A DNA stretch of 64,000 bases from Symbiodinium kawagutii. Its lineage: Eukaryota > Sar > Dinophyceae > Suessiales > Symbiodiniaceae. Position numbers and translations under genes: made by a program. Of this stretch, positions 31,676 to 41,589 are shown in pieces (position 1 is the stretch's first letter; each line of letters begins with the position of its first letter). The DNA lies in contig VSDK01016450.1 of the NCBI GenBank assembly GCA_009767595.1, positions 251,659 through 315,658 of the forward strand, in the 5' to 3' direction. The notes beneath the pieces were generated by a model. The model ran no database searches and was not told where the DNA came from. It saw only the letters and a program-made list of their open reading frames with translations.

Positions 31676-31934
31676 GATTGTTTATCCAACCATGGTGAAG
31701 ATTCTCCGCCTATGTTTTCACTGTTTATTTTACCATCAAATCAACTATTAAAATGAAAAATATCAATCTAACTACTGCCATTCTCTTACACTTGTTTGAG
31801 ATACTTCTCCAAAATCTTATCCAAAGATATTGGATTATCTTTGTGATTATTTACCCACATAGCCAACCAGGTAAACATGTAACATCAACCATGCAGGTGA
31901 CTCTATCTACATATATGACTGACTGTGCATAAAC

Positions 31935-32038
31935 ATGCGGTCGCTTTCAGCCAGCGATGGCACGACAGCCGAGCGGCTCATGATCTTCGCCAAGGATTCC
32001 CCAAAGTCTTCGAAGATCAACATGTGAGCGCCTGATTC
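31935..32038 (-). CDS. Kinase-like exon, hinge region
   Basis: Acceptor TGAACTCAG opens ESGAHMLIFEDFGESLAKIM and SRSAVVPSLAESDR. HMLIFEDFGESLAKIM matches the beta-5 strand, hinge and helix D of protein kinases (L-x-L-V-x-E-x-x-x-x-S-L). It starts in phase 0, which fits the end of the exon at 32726. The chosen donor, AT/GTTTATG, is uncertain. Confidence 0.7.
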
Positions 32039-32725
32039 CTGAGTTCATGACCGTTTCTGGCGGGCAAAGATACGTTTCTGGTGGGGCAATGGAAGCGAAA
32101 ACGAGTCCCAAAGTAAAATGTTGAAATACCTCCATGACATGCATATTGCGTATGGAAAATCATTGTATACTGGATATTGAAAGCTGTGAACAGTAATGTT
32201 AATTGACATCAACTGTCGAGAACAAGTGGATTGATGAAGTACAAACTGGTCACTACATTGGGTTTGTTGGATATGTGGCGGAGAACTGCAGCAACATGCG
32301 TGTGCGAAATACTCTATCATCACTTGAAAGCTGATTTCTTTGTAGCGAATTGATTTTTTCTCTATGGCAATGACGAATGAAGGCCACTGATTTGTTTGTT
32401 GTTTGCTTGGATTCTCTTATCCGCCCATGCGCGACCCACCCAACCTTCACTGCCCCTTTTTCCTTTAAACTAACGTATCATCTTCTGATTCCTGGCACCT
32501 TCAGCACACACCGTTGAGAATGGGAAACACCCATCATTCACACATCAAAGAAGCCATCATGATAGATGACGAGCCAAAACTCCATTGACAGCTGGGTTTG
32601 ACCAATCCTGACTCAACAGCGACCTTGGGGCCTTTCATACCCAGGTACCCAAGCCATAACCCCAAGTCACTGGTACCTTTACCATGAAGAACCCATTGAA
32701 ATTTGGGAATTTTGGGGTGCACCAC

Positions 32726-32900
32726 CTGGGATGACTGTTGCCCAGCCGCCGTTTTCACATAGCCTTCGAAGTGGAGGATGGTTTCGGGTTGGCCAAAAGT
32801 TCCGCTGATCTTTCGGAAGGCGTTGACCGTTTCTTCCTCAGCAATGGCAGCACGGGGCGACACAAGCGGCATGTTGTGAGTGGAGCCCAGCTTGTGATTA
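32726..32900 (-). CDS. Kinase-like exon, helix C and beta-4
   Basis: The minus frame reads NMPLVSPRAAIAEEETVNAF, RKISGTFGQPETILHFEGYV and KTAAGQQSSQ, then donor GTGGTGC at phase 0. EEETVNAFRKISG with later ILHFEGYV matches helix C (with its conserved Glu among the acidic run) and beta-4. The acceptor is not fixed; CACAAG at about 32895 is one option. Confidence 0.65.
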
Positions 32901-33029
32901 GGTCTGTAGATGTCTGTGGATATATTAGGGGCGATTGTAACGCCTAGGAATTCTACAAGAAATGAGACCAACAATTCCAGGTAAAGGGTACGAGTACCAC
33001 CGCGCAGCTTTCAATACAGTTCAGGAGAA

Positions 33030-33155
33030 CCCAAAACTTGCCCCATCCTTCTGCGCTTTGTTCTGATGGACAATCCGGCATGCTAAGTCCCATACGAGGA
33101 ACTTTCCCTTGCAAACCAATCCGAACCAAATGAACATCATCGGGTATCTTCGCAC
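33030..33155 (-). CDS. Kinase-like N-lobe exon
   Basis: Acceptor AAGGCAG begins AKIPDDVHLVRIGLQGKVPR and MGLSMPDCPSEQSAEGWGKF. The start phase completes a Gly with the exon at 33404-33457. VHLVRI may replace the VAIK strand, in which case the ATP-anchoring Lys is lost. The donor is unresolved. Confidence 0.55.
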
Positions 33156-33203
33156 CTGCCTTGATGGCTGACACAATCACCACATGATCACATGATAATT
33201 GGT

Positions 33204-33318
33204 TACCCTCTGGTAAACTAACATGGCAATGGAAAATCCACCAGTTTATTGGGAAAACTCTGGGAAATCATCCATTCATAGTGGATTTTCCCTTGCTATG
33301 TTAGTTTACCAGAGGGTA
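33204..33318. repeat. Family D long-hairpin element
   Basis: The left arm TACCCTCTGGTAAACTAACA continues TGGCAATGGAAAATCCAC and is mirrored at 33279-33318 with about two mismatches. The ends resemble those of 11711-11809 (CTCTGGTxAxCTAACAT). It lies about 45 bp upstream, in transcription sense, of the exon at 33030-33155. Confidence 0.75.
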
Positions 33319-33403
33319 GTGACCACAGAACACCACAAGTACTAACCAGCCGGGTGTGCCATCTGGTCATGGTTGTCCCCCAGCAACCACCTGCCACCAC
33401 CAC

Positions 33404-33457
33404 CATGACCAGCTTCAACGGCTTGAGCTGGGACAATCTTCGCCAGGTACATGGTAC
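33404..33457 (-). CDS. Kinase-like exon, glycine-loop and beta-2 or beta-3
   Basis: A 54-nt exon between ATGGCAG and GTGGTGG encodes TMYLAKIVPAQAVEAGH. With the Gly carried from the previous exon it reads GRGTMYLAKIV, close to the G-x-G-T-x-x-Y-L-A-K of a kinase glycine loop. Whether this Lys is the VAIK Lys or only a beta-2 residue cannot be decided by eye. Phases fit on both sides. Confidence 0.6.
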
Positions 33458-33544
33458 CTGCCATGCGAGAGGGGGGCCCCTGCTGGCTGCTGTGGGTGGG
33501 TATCATGTTTTCATTGATCCTTGGAAAAAAAGTGATCTGTGATG

Positions 33545-33615
33545 ATCATTGATGCTGACTGATGGTCATTGATGATCATTGAATGTCATTGATGATCATT
33601 GATGATCATTGATTC
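33545..33615. repeat. TGATCATTGATG tandem repeat
   Basis: Five to six units of GATCATTGATGGTCATT type lie in the intron before the exon at 33404-33457. Confidence 0.7.
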
Positions 33616-33818
33616 AACGGTTATGCGTGGAACAGTGTTCGGATGTCTTTGGTAAGTATGTTCGTTTTCATGAGTCATAGTTCGGTCCTTCATGGTCATT
33701 ATAGCTGTTTAGGATGAAAATGATGAGACATACAAAAACATATCTTACTTTACCATATATATGCAATTCTCTTGAGCATGTCGCAGGTCAAGTGAAGTAC
33801 TACTGATAATCATCATAT

Positions 33819-33931
33819 GGCAGTGGGTCAAAACCCTGTACCCCTGGTTCCCCCATCATTCACCATTGTTTTCCTTGTTATTGTTGGTTATTAACCCCCA
33901 TTAGTTGGTTGGTTAATATTGACCCATAGCC
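33819..33931. repeat. Family B inverted-repeat element
   Basis: It runs from GGCAGTGGGTCAAAACCCTG to AATATTGACCCATAGCC. Flanks ATAT and ATAA match at three of four positions. It belongs to the best-conserved family members, near-identical to the copy at 42963. Confidence 0.75.
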
Positions 33932-33944
33932 ATAACTAACAAAT

Positions 33945-34095
33945 TGGAACTTGACCTGAGTCGTCTCTCGAGAGCCAGCTGGGTGATTTCAATTCCCAAG
34001 AGCTTTCTCCACCAAGTTACCCCATCATCCCGGGGCATCAAGAAACCAGCTGGAAAAACAGCCAGCTTCGAAGTCCAGGCTGTTGACAATCATTA
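33945..34095 (-). CDS. Doubtful coding island, strand unresolved
   Basis: The minus frame reads AWTSKLAVFPAGFLMPRDDG and VTWWRKLLGIEITQLALERR, with acceptor TCAACAG and donor CTCAG/GTCAAG. Its start phase fits the exon at 34250 but its end phase does not fit 33404-33457, and those two join well without it. The plus strand is open as well. It may be an alternative exon. Confidence 0.3.
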
Positions 34096-34249
34096 CCACT
34101 GGACATTAGCCAAAAAAACATCCAACCAACATTAAAGAAAATCACCAATCCAGCATTAAGTAATCGAAATGATTGTGAGTTCCCCACCCCACCCGGCGGT
34201 TCTTCCTGAGCCCCCTTCGCAGCGCCCTATCTCCCATCTGTAGCGCCAC

Positions 34250-34365
34250 CCCTGCCTTTGTGCAGGAACTTGCTCCCCAGAAACCCCGCAGAGATCACTC
34301 GGATCCGCGCCATGGGTGCGCCACGCCAGTCGCAACCTTGGAATGCAAGGGGTCGTGTTTCGAGG
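34250..34365 (-). CDS. Kinase-like N-terminal exon
   Basis: From acceptor CATCGCCAG the 116-nt exon reads LETRPLAFQGCDWRGAPMAR and IRVISAGFLGSKFLHKGR, then GTGGCG donor. IRVISAGFLGSKF looks like the first strand leading into the glycine loop completed by the next exon. Start phase (1 nt) completes an Arg with 35378-35523. Confidence 0.6.
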
Positions 34366-34399
34366 CTGGCGATGCGGGGTGGAGACAGTTGGGATGAAT

Positions 34400-35360
34400 G
34401 GGTGACTAATGGATGGTTTATATTTATGAGCGGTTAATTTCTGGTTTTATTCATGGTTGATGGAAGGTTTGGTATATCATGGTTTATTGATGGTGGACTG
34501 TTGCAATATAGGTATTGCAATGGTTGTCGACCACTTATGGTTGATCATCGGTTGACTACTGGCCTGTTGATGGCAATTCTGAAATTCAATCAGGCTCATT
34601 TGGCTATGAAGCATGTTGAGAAAGAATCACTCTCGTATATTCCCTGCGTATATGTCAAGTATCAACTATCATTCAGGTCCATTGAGCCATTAAGCAAAAT
34701 AGTGCAATATGATGCAAGATGATGTGGTCGACAATCATTTAAATCACCATTCACAAGTTTTTGTTGACCGTGCTCCTCAGTCGTCTGAACCCTGTGGCCG
34801 CATCCAAACTGGCCAGATTTCAACAACTCAGGCCAGAAGTCTACATGGGTGGCCAGAAACCATGGGCGGTATGGGGGTGTACATCAAAAATGGTCCCAGG
34901 AGGAACCAATGTAGTTTGGATTAATCAAACTGAACAGGCAAACTGAAAGTAAACTATTTTTTTCTCAACAGTAGTAGCAAGAGACATAATATGTTTGCAG
35001 TTTCTTTTTTGCCAGGACATCACAGGAGGTTGGCCTGCTTTTAGGAAACGCTGAGGAGGACGAAGCTGAGAAGTCAGAGTGGGATGAAGACTACTTTATG
35101 TGCGTGCTTCCCGGAATAAACTTATGAAAAACAATGCAACCACCAACCAGGACATGTACAAACAGAAAATGTAGACAACAAACCAGCACATTCCCATGCA
35201 CATCTACTTGCATGCGCATGTGCATATTTGAACCAGGTGTCGCACTTGTGAATCTATTTTGCAAACACATCATATATACTATAGCTGTAGCATACCATCC
35301 CCATCTATAAAATCATGTCATCCCAAGGTCCACAACATGCAAACTCACATGCCGCTGGGC
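34400..35360. other. Non-coding block, intron-like
   Basis: It is AT-rich and carries GGTTGATGG tracts next to 34400. Plus ORFs at 34453-34946 lack exon limits. No gene is supported. Confidence 0.4.
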
Positions 35361-35377
35361 ATTCGCATCAACCTCAC

Positions 35378-35523
35378 CGCTGCTCAACCACGCGCCGGTG
35401 GCCCCGTGCTGCCGAAAGTCCCATCTCCCGCACCACCTTGAAACACACGTGTTGGTCGAAGGATCGGAGCACACCCGAGACTTCAAACTCCACCTGGGAG
35501 AGCGGTGCACCAGCAATTTGACC
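35378..35523 (-). CDS. Coding exon preceding the kinase-like region
   Basis: Acceptor TGGGTGTAG and donor GTGAGG bound 48 codons plus 2 nt: GQIAGAPLSQVEFEVSGVLR, SFDQHVCFKVVREMGLSAAR and GHRRVVEQ. It is clear protein-like sequence, beta-rich then helical. No family is recognised. Confidence 0.7.
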
Positions 35524-35649
35524 CTACACCCAAGCACCATGAGAAACATGTGAAGAACTAACGGTGAATAAATGATGGTTAACATTGACATAATGTAAAA
35601 TATAGTCTAGTGATTCATAGTGGTGACTAACCAGCATTAACCAGCTACT

Positions 35650-35838
35650 GTCCCTGAGCCACTTTGGATGTTGGACATTTGCGGATGCCTTCAGGGGCCA
35701 AATCTGAAGCAAACCAACCCTGCTGAATCCTTGTTGAAGAGCAGGGTAGTGGCACAAGGCTGTGCCCCAAACAATGATCAACCCAGCTCTTGATTCAGCT
35801 GCTGCGTGAGGCACAACGTAGCCAACATTGCATAGCAC
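35650..35838 (-). CDS. Coding exon, unrecognised
   Basis: The open minus frame encodes MLCNVGYVVPHAAAESRAGL, IIVWGTALCHYPALQQGFSR and VGLLQIWPLKASANVQHPKW, then LRD before a GTAGCTGG donor. The hydrophobic pattern suggests buried strands. The acceptor is not fixed. Confidence 0.5.
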
Positions 35839-35979
35839 TACTGGGTATCATCAGATCGTTGCATACGCGAATGCTAGTAGGGCACAACATCATTCACTAA
35901 TGAACCCTTCTGCAACAAGGGTTTGTAAGCAATTGAATCTCAATACTGGACAACCTTTCCCAAAACTTATCAGCTATAG

Positions 35980-36165
35980 ATGGTTGGCCATGATTGGCCA
36001 GGATTCATTGCAAGAAACTCCCATCCGAGCTTGAGCCCAAATGGTTGATATTCCCAGCCAAGAGACATCTTCCACGTTTCGTGGCAGGCGCCAATATAGC
36101 GGTCCTGGTGTTCGTAAGGGTTCGCGCTGGGACCCGATGTGGCCCCAGAATTTGCTGAAAGCTAT
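35980..36165 (-). CDS. Coding exon, unrecognised
   Basis: The minus frame reads KFWGHIGSQREPLRTPGPLY, WRLPRNVEDVSWLGISTIWA and QARMGVSCNESW. The boundaries are open. At 36030-36044 it contains a 14-of-15 match to a relict spliced-leader core (see findings). Confidence 0.5.
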
Positions 36166-36261
36166 TTTCAACAGAGCAAATCAATCTAAGTTAATTATGC
36201 GAAAACCAATTGAAAATGATGGGAAGTCAACATAGGAAACCATTGGGAAACCAAAAATTAC

Positions 36262-36440
36262 ATGAACCAGGGCGAATTGGGAAACACTTCGCCTTTGACT
36301 GCGGTCCTGGAAAAATATCGAAGGCCGAGCCATCGTCAAAGGTCACTTGCAAGTCCTCATAGTTGGTGCAACTGTGCCCCGGAAGTGCTTCCAAATATGG
36401 GGTGAAGCCGCGCCACTTTGTCGGAAACCAACCATGAAGT
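36262..36440 (-). CDS. Coding exon, unrecognised
   Basis: The minus frame encodes RLHGWFPTKWRGFTPYLEAL, PGHSCTNYEDLQVTFDDGSA and FDIFPGPQSKAKCFPIRPG. The composition is convincing. Exon limits are approximate. Confidence 0.6.
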
Positions 36441-36539
36441 CTTGAATGTGATAGTAATTGATAAATAGTGATCATGATTTATAGTGATTCAGTGATTGAT
36501 AATGTCAAAAAGTGACACTAGAAAACAAACTTTGATCGT

Positions 36540-36835
36540 GATTGAAACTCACCAAATGATAGTAATCACCAGCAAAGGGATCAGTGAAACCTACCAATAA
36601 CTGAGAAATTAAGTTATACATCCACTTTCTCTCATCACTGACCACCTGAAAAAATAAGTCCACAACATAATACAGCCGACCAAATGTGAAATGGCTCAGC
36701 TGCACAGAAAAAACATCAATGGAAATCGGGTTGTCAGCTTTGCTGTTTTCACCGGTGGGACCCTTAGCATTGCTTGCGACATTTTGCACCCCTGCCCACT
36801 CAGACTGTGCAACAGTTTTTGCACGGAAGTGGCTC
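36540..36835 (-). CDS. Coding exon or two adjacent exons, unrecognised
   Basis: A continuous minus frame reads VAQSEWAGVQNVASNAKGPT, ISIDVFSVQLSHFTFGRLYY, VVDLFFQVVSDERKWMYNLI and SQLLVGFTDPFAGDYYHL. A possible intron between FF and VVSDERK cannot be excluded (CAG acceptor at about 36645). The family is unknown. Confidence 0.6.
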
Positions 36836-37063
36836 TGCACAACACCTTTTTACAAGCAAGGACTCGGTGTTGTGGCAGTCCCTAAATATGTATTCATCAC
36901 ATGTTTTGAGAAATCCATGCTGCCCAATCTTCAGTCACTGCCAAGTGTGGTGAATCCAAACCCCAAATGAACCCTTCCCCAAGGCTTACTAATGGCTGAC
37001 TTTACCAAAGATCAAAGAACTCCAAACTTTATCAGCTGCAGCAGGTGTCTCACACTCCACCCT

Positions 37064-37375
37064 TCAGGTAACAGCCGCAACTCCCATGATATCCTGTTTC
37101 CCCGGGATATGACCGGGTGTGAACTACTCTCAAGCACTAACAGCTGGACTTGCCAGGAATCAGTTGGACCCCTGGTTTCAAGCCTCAATCGAAAGGGCTT
37201 TCCCAACCGAAGCTTGTCCCACCAACCAGCAGCTAAACCACCAGCCACCCTGCTGACCAGTGCATTGTCTAGCGTCCGCGATTCGAACTTCCAGCGGCCC
37301 TCCCTCGTCGGCGCCTCAGAACATGCGATTAGCCCCACCACAGTGGATGGCCGACGATTTCTTGCACCTTTGTCC
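37064..37375 (-). CDS. Long coding exon, unrecognised
   Basis: About 100 codons: RRPSTVVGLIACSEAPTREG, RWKFESRTLDNALVSRVAGG, LAAGWWDKLRLGKPFRLRLE, TRGPTDSWQVQLLVLESSSH and PVISRGNRISWELRLLPEG. This is the longest exon in the array. The alternating hydrophobic strands suggest a beta-sandwich, but I do not name one. Confidence 0.65.
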
Positions 37376-37399
37376 ATCAAGAAATGCTGACCCGACCAC

Positions 37400-38520
37400 T
37401 TTCCCTCTAAGTTGGAACAGTTCCTCGTTGCATAAGTCGGGCTTGGCCGGCAAAAATCATGAAAAATCTTTCACTTGATGTCTTTGCTGAAGAATGGCAT
37501 TTAAGATGCCCTCAGCATCCCCCAACTAGATGCCGAGGTCTACCCAGAGTAGTGGAGTATAGGCCATATCCACCACTGACCAGGCATGTTCCCATCATTT
37601 CCCATCCAAGCAACTCTGGTCATTCAGCACGTCCTCGGCACGTGGGCAGTTGTCTAACCAGCATGGAATTCCGGGAGCATCTGGAACCTACAACTGCCTG
37701 GCTGCTGGGCTAGATTAGTTCATGATGCTATGATGGATGGCCAATCGGCCCATCATGGATGATGAAAATGGCCCAGGCAAGAATGGATGATAATGATGGT
37801 CAATGATGGCTTAAGCCATGGTTGAATGATGACGAGCAATGGTGAACATTGATTGTCAAGTAACATTGACTGTCAGTTGGATTTTGAAACAACTAATGGC
37901 TGTTGGTTGGTCTTGGTCTTTTCTGTAGTTGGGCTATCAATTTTCACCGCCAACAATGGGTTGGGGTGAAACAAGAGCCATCACTAAGACCACCCGTAAG
38001 GCCGTTATACAAAGACCAGCACATCATCAGCAACTCTGACCATTCAAAATAAATACATCTATATCAACATGTGTATATGTCATATAGCAATTGCTATTGA
38101 TCCTCTTTATTTAGCATCAACACAGACATACTTCAACGATTGCTGAACCATACCCAACCCAACTTTCACCATCCATCACCTCTTACATTCTTTTGTCGAC
38201 AGCCACGAGCCATCATCAACCACCATTCATGCTTGTTCCCCCCAATCCAAACCATCAAACATCTTCAAGCTCGTAACCAGCATAATTTTCCATCATCAAC
38301 TCATAGCACATCAGCTTCGCACTTCGTTAACTCAAACTTCCGTTGATCAACCATGCTAACATCAACCAAGTGATCCAACTAAGATCACCATCAGTATACC
38401 ATCAGGATGTTTCATCATCAACCTTACTAACATCAACCAAGTCATCAACCTGACTAAGATCACCATCAACCTAACCAAGTCATCAACCTAATGAAGATCA
38501 CCACCATTCCTAGCCACCAA
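37400..38520. other. Non-coding block with a large A/C-rich tract
   Basis: From about 38140 to 38530 the plus strand is dominated by CCATCAACC and CATCAACCTAAC repeats leading up to the exon at 38560. A plus ORF at 37459-37713 is open but has no supported limits. Confidence 0.4.
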
Positions 38521-38559
38521 CATCAACCATTCCTATCCATCCGCCATCACCGCCAGCTG

Positions 38560-38735
38560 CTCGCCCAGCATCGATCTGCGTGGTGCCGCCCTTGGGCACC
38601 ATGACCATGGCCGCAGCGTCACGTCGCCGCAGCGCCAAGCGACAGAAGCTGCTGCGCTTAGAGACCTGCCAGGGCGGGCGGGGAGGTCCCCAGCAGGGCA
38701 TCCCAAGCTGCCGCCCTGGCGCCTTGGTGAAATGG
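38560..38735 (-). CDS. Coding exon, basic, unrecognised
   Basis: The minus frame reads KAPGRQLGMPCWGPPRPPWQ, VSKRSSFCRLALRRRDAAAM and VMVPKGGTTQIDAGRAAG. A second open frame exists, so the reading is provisional. It is GC-rich and sharply different from its flanks. Confidence 0.5.
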
Positions 38736-39124
38736 GTGACTGGTGGGAGGCGGAACCACCCTGCGCAAGTCGACCAACCGTTTACTTCAAAACTGCTAGG
38801 GAACAACGCTGTTGGCAACTACAACTACTAGGGAAATAGAACATGTTGAGAACCACCAACTGGGTGAAGTTGGCAAGTTGAAACATGTATAGTTATAAAG
38901 CAATGCGCGCAGGATGTTCCGCAGCTAGAAACTGAGCATCCACTAAAGTCCGGGCTGAGGCAGTTAATGGTTCTGAAAACTTAAGGGGTGAAGGTGGTGG
39001 GTGAAGTTGTGCTACTGATGGTGTGTCACTTTTCATTGATGATTATCATTGGCTATGGTAGTGGCCAATAACGGTTGTTAGTAGCCGATGAAGCTTGCAA
39101 ATAATGGCCATAACATGCCATAAC

Positions 39125-39262
39125 AAAGGGTTGATAAGCTGGTTGACTCCAATACCAACGGGACCAATCCCACTCCAACTCAATGTGTCCCGACTGGCTC
39201 AGAAAGCAGTCGTTTTTGAAAATCCCGGAGCCGGCAACATTGTACGTGAGCTTTCTTGCCAA
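39125..39262 (-). CDS. Coding exon, aromatic-rich, unrecognised
   Basis: The minus frame encodes LTYNVAGSGIFKNDCFLSQS, GHIELEWDWSRWYWSQPAYQ and PFVMA. The limits are not defined. Confidence 0.45.
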
Positions 39263-39399
39263 TGAGACTACTTCATTAACAAGTATTCGGCAAAAAAATC
39301 TGAGTAACGTTACGCGCTCAGGAACACGTTACGGGCTTAGGATTTGGAGTTTTGAGCTAGTACGAACCTGAGCCGGAATGGTGTCTGAATCTTCCAATT

Positions 39400-40020
39400 G
39401 ACAATGGTTCCGGATGGTTGATTAGCTGCTAAAAATCGCTAATGATGGTCAAGAGTGCTTGGCAACGCCCAATGTGGGTTGGTGGTTGGTTGGTGGGCAG
39501 CTCTAACTTGTGCGAGTAGGAAAGGACAAACAATAGTTGTTGGCTAGTGCTTGATGATGTGTGGAAGATGCAACAAAAATTGCTGGTCATCAACTCCACA
39601 ACCAACCTCTATCCACGACATGCATTGTTGATTCCCTTGCTGGAAACAAGCAAACGGACCATTGGCTAAACCAATGGGAATCGGTTCTTCCGCCACCTGG
39701 ATCAAGCTGTGAACTGCTAGGAAAATCGGCCGATCCCTACCCTGCTTGGTCCCTACCGCAATTCAACCGCCAATGGCTTGCTGCTGCGATTGCCTAAGTG
39801 GACCTCCACTAATCCTGTTGCACGATTATACGCACATCACCTAGCATCATCTAGCATCACTAACCACAACTTCTAGACTACCTTCAGCGACCTAATATTC
39901 ACCATCAACACTCATCATGAAGCGTAATTAGACAGCTGTTGGCCATCATTTAATCATCTTTAACCATCATTATCCAATATCAACCCTAATCAATCATGCA
40001 GAAAACCGCCATACAAAGTG
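39400..40020. other. Mostly non-coding; possible small exon near 39735-39795
   Basis: A short minus candidate AIAAASHWRLNCGRDQAG starts after CACTTAG and ends at GTAGGG. The plus strand is open across the same place (39561-39797). Neither is secure. Confidence 0.3.
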
Positions 40021-40074
40021 GTACCCTCCAGTTAATGAACTTATGAGATACCTGCGGTAACTACCAGCCAGACC

Positions 40075-40244
40075 AACTGATAACTAGGGGGTACATGTCT
40101 GTAAGGACTCCCGACTCCCAACACCTTGATGTCCACATGCGATCGCCCTTGCAGTTCCACACGCTCGCCACCCAAGATGTAGGGCATGGTCTCCTCCAGA
40201 AAGCGTGGCACGGGTGATGATATGACCCACCCAAGGCATGACAG
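40075..40244 (-). CDS. Coding exon, unrecognised
   Basis: Acceptor TTCGCCCAG leads into LSCLGWVISSPVPRFLEETM, PYILGGERVELQGRSHVDIK and VLGVGSPYRHVPPSYQLVWL, then donor GTAGTTAC. It is clear protein-like sequence. The family is unknown. Confidence 0.6.
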
Positions 40245-40739
40245 CTGGGCGAATGAAGATGGAGACCCAACAAAAAACGGCCGAGGTTGCGCAACCATCG
40301 GGGTACGACCTTGCAGAAACTTGGTGGATTGGCAGCAATGAGTTGGGCCTAGCAATAAGTCTGGATACCAGGATTTCCAAGGGGTTACTTCGCCCCGAAG
40401 AAAACTCATTAGTGAAAAAAACATACAATAGGACCCAAATAGGAATCCTTAGCACGGGCTGTGTCACTGCTGAGATACCAGGGTCTTACAGGAAGGTGAA
40501 GGCCTGCTACCTGGGAATGCCATACATGGGAGATCTAGGAAAGCCATCGCAATGGTCATCACCAACAAGGAGTGATTCATCACGAATCGACATCTATCAA
40601 TCTTGTCTAACTTTGGCTACAAACATGATAAATCACCAGCTATTGCAGTGGCAAAACACCTGGTTCGTGAAAGAAACAGCCACGGATCTCACAGTGTATC
40701 TGCCGGCTTCATGTTGAGCGCCGGGCAAACCCTTTACAC

Positions 40740-40807
40740 CTGGCGAACAGCGGAAGAGTCACAGCGGCTCCCTTTCACCATCGCGAAAAGCTCATCATTC
40801 ACAAACT
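40740..40807 (-). CDS. Coding exon, 68 nt, unrecognised
   Basis: Between ACATTCAAG and GTGTAAAG lie FVNDELFAMVKGSRCDSSAV and RQ. The frame closes immediately past the donor. It is helical in character. Confidence 0.55.
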
Positions 40808-41035
40808 CTTGAATGTAAACAAGCTAGTCTGAACACACACATACAAATATTTATACATAGATATATAGCACATTTTTCCATGCATAAAAGAAACATGCAC
40901 TCAATGTAAATCAATCAATCAATATATAAATGTATATCAGGTGCCAGTTGTTATCCGACACGATCATGCATCGATTTACATACATATCATATATGCATAT
41001 GGACTTATACTCAATGACCTGAGATAGTGCAACAT

Positions 41036-41119
41036 GGCTGTGGGTCAACACTGTGTACCCCTGGCCGTTCACCAACAATGAATAACCAACCAATCTTCTT
41101 TGGGATATGAACCGCTGCC
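41036..41119. repeat. Degraded family B element
   Basis: It opens GGCTGTGGGTCAACACTGTG then TACCCCTGG. The right part is shortened and diverged. Confidence 0.5.
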
Positions 41120-41401
41120 TTTGTTTGAAAGGTTGGCGTTGACATGCACCCATATGAATCATAACGTGGTATGTCCCTGTTGTAGTTCGTTGGCATCCTC
41201 TGTCATTAGCCAATACGAACCTCTATTGCTTAATTCAGTTTACTTTCATATTAAGTTGTTCTACCCCTGGTTTTTATGCAATATTATGGTCATTTCAAAT
41301 CCTTTATACTATATACATTTTATATCTAAAATAACCTAAACCGTTCCAAAATCTGTCATGTATCCACCATTAGATTCTTACCTGCTATCCCGATGCAATC
41401 A

Positions 41402-41560
41402 TCACCACCTGATTCCCAGCTCCTTAGGAAACGCTAGGACCTCCAAATGCGTCTCGGTGCGGTTCCACACGCGGATGCAGCGTTCAGTATCCAACGGCGG
41501 CTCGCCGTCGTTGGAACCATCCTCCATTGAGGGCTTCAGGGGCTGATAGTCTATGATTCG
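41402..41560 (-). CDS. Coding exon, unrecognised
   Basis: The minus frame reads IIDYQPLKPSMEDGSNDGEP, PLDTERCIRVWNRTETHLEV and LAFPKELGIRW. IRVWNRTETHLEVLAF looks like two beta strands. The limits are approximate. Confidence 0.55.
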   Translation of the reverse strand, partial: RIIDYQPLKPSMEDGSNDGEPPLDTERCIRVWNRTETHLEVLAFPKELGIRW

Positions 41561-41589
41561 TCCGTGATGGGCAGTGGAGATCAATGACG

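Noticed and set aside
37459..37713. Plus-strand ORF of 84 codons
   Set aside because: There are no splice or start signals, the composition is His/Pro-biased, and it lies beside minus-strand exons.
40238..40717. 159-codon plus-strand ORF
   Set aside because: It overlaps a strong minus exon at its start (40075-40244), crosses intron-like sequence and has no family-like motif. I cannot exclude a small gene but see no support.
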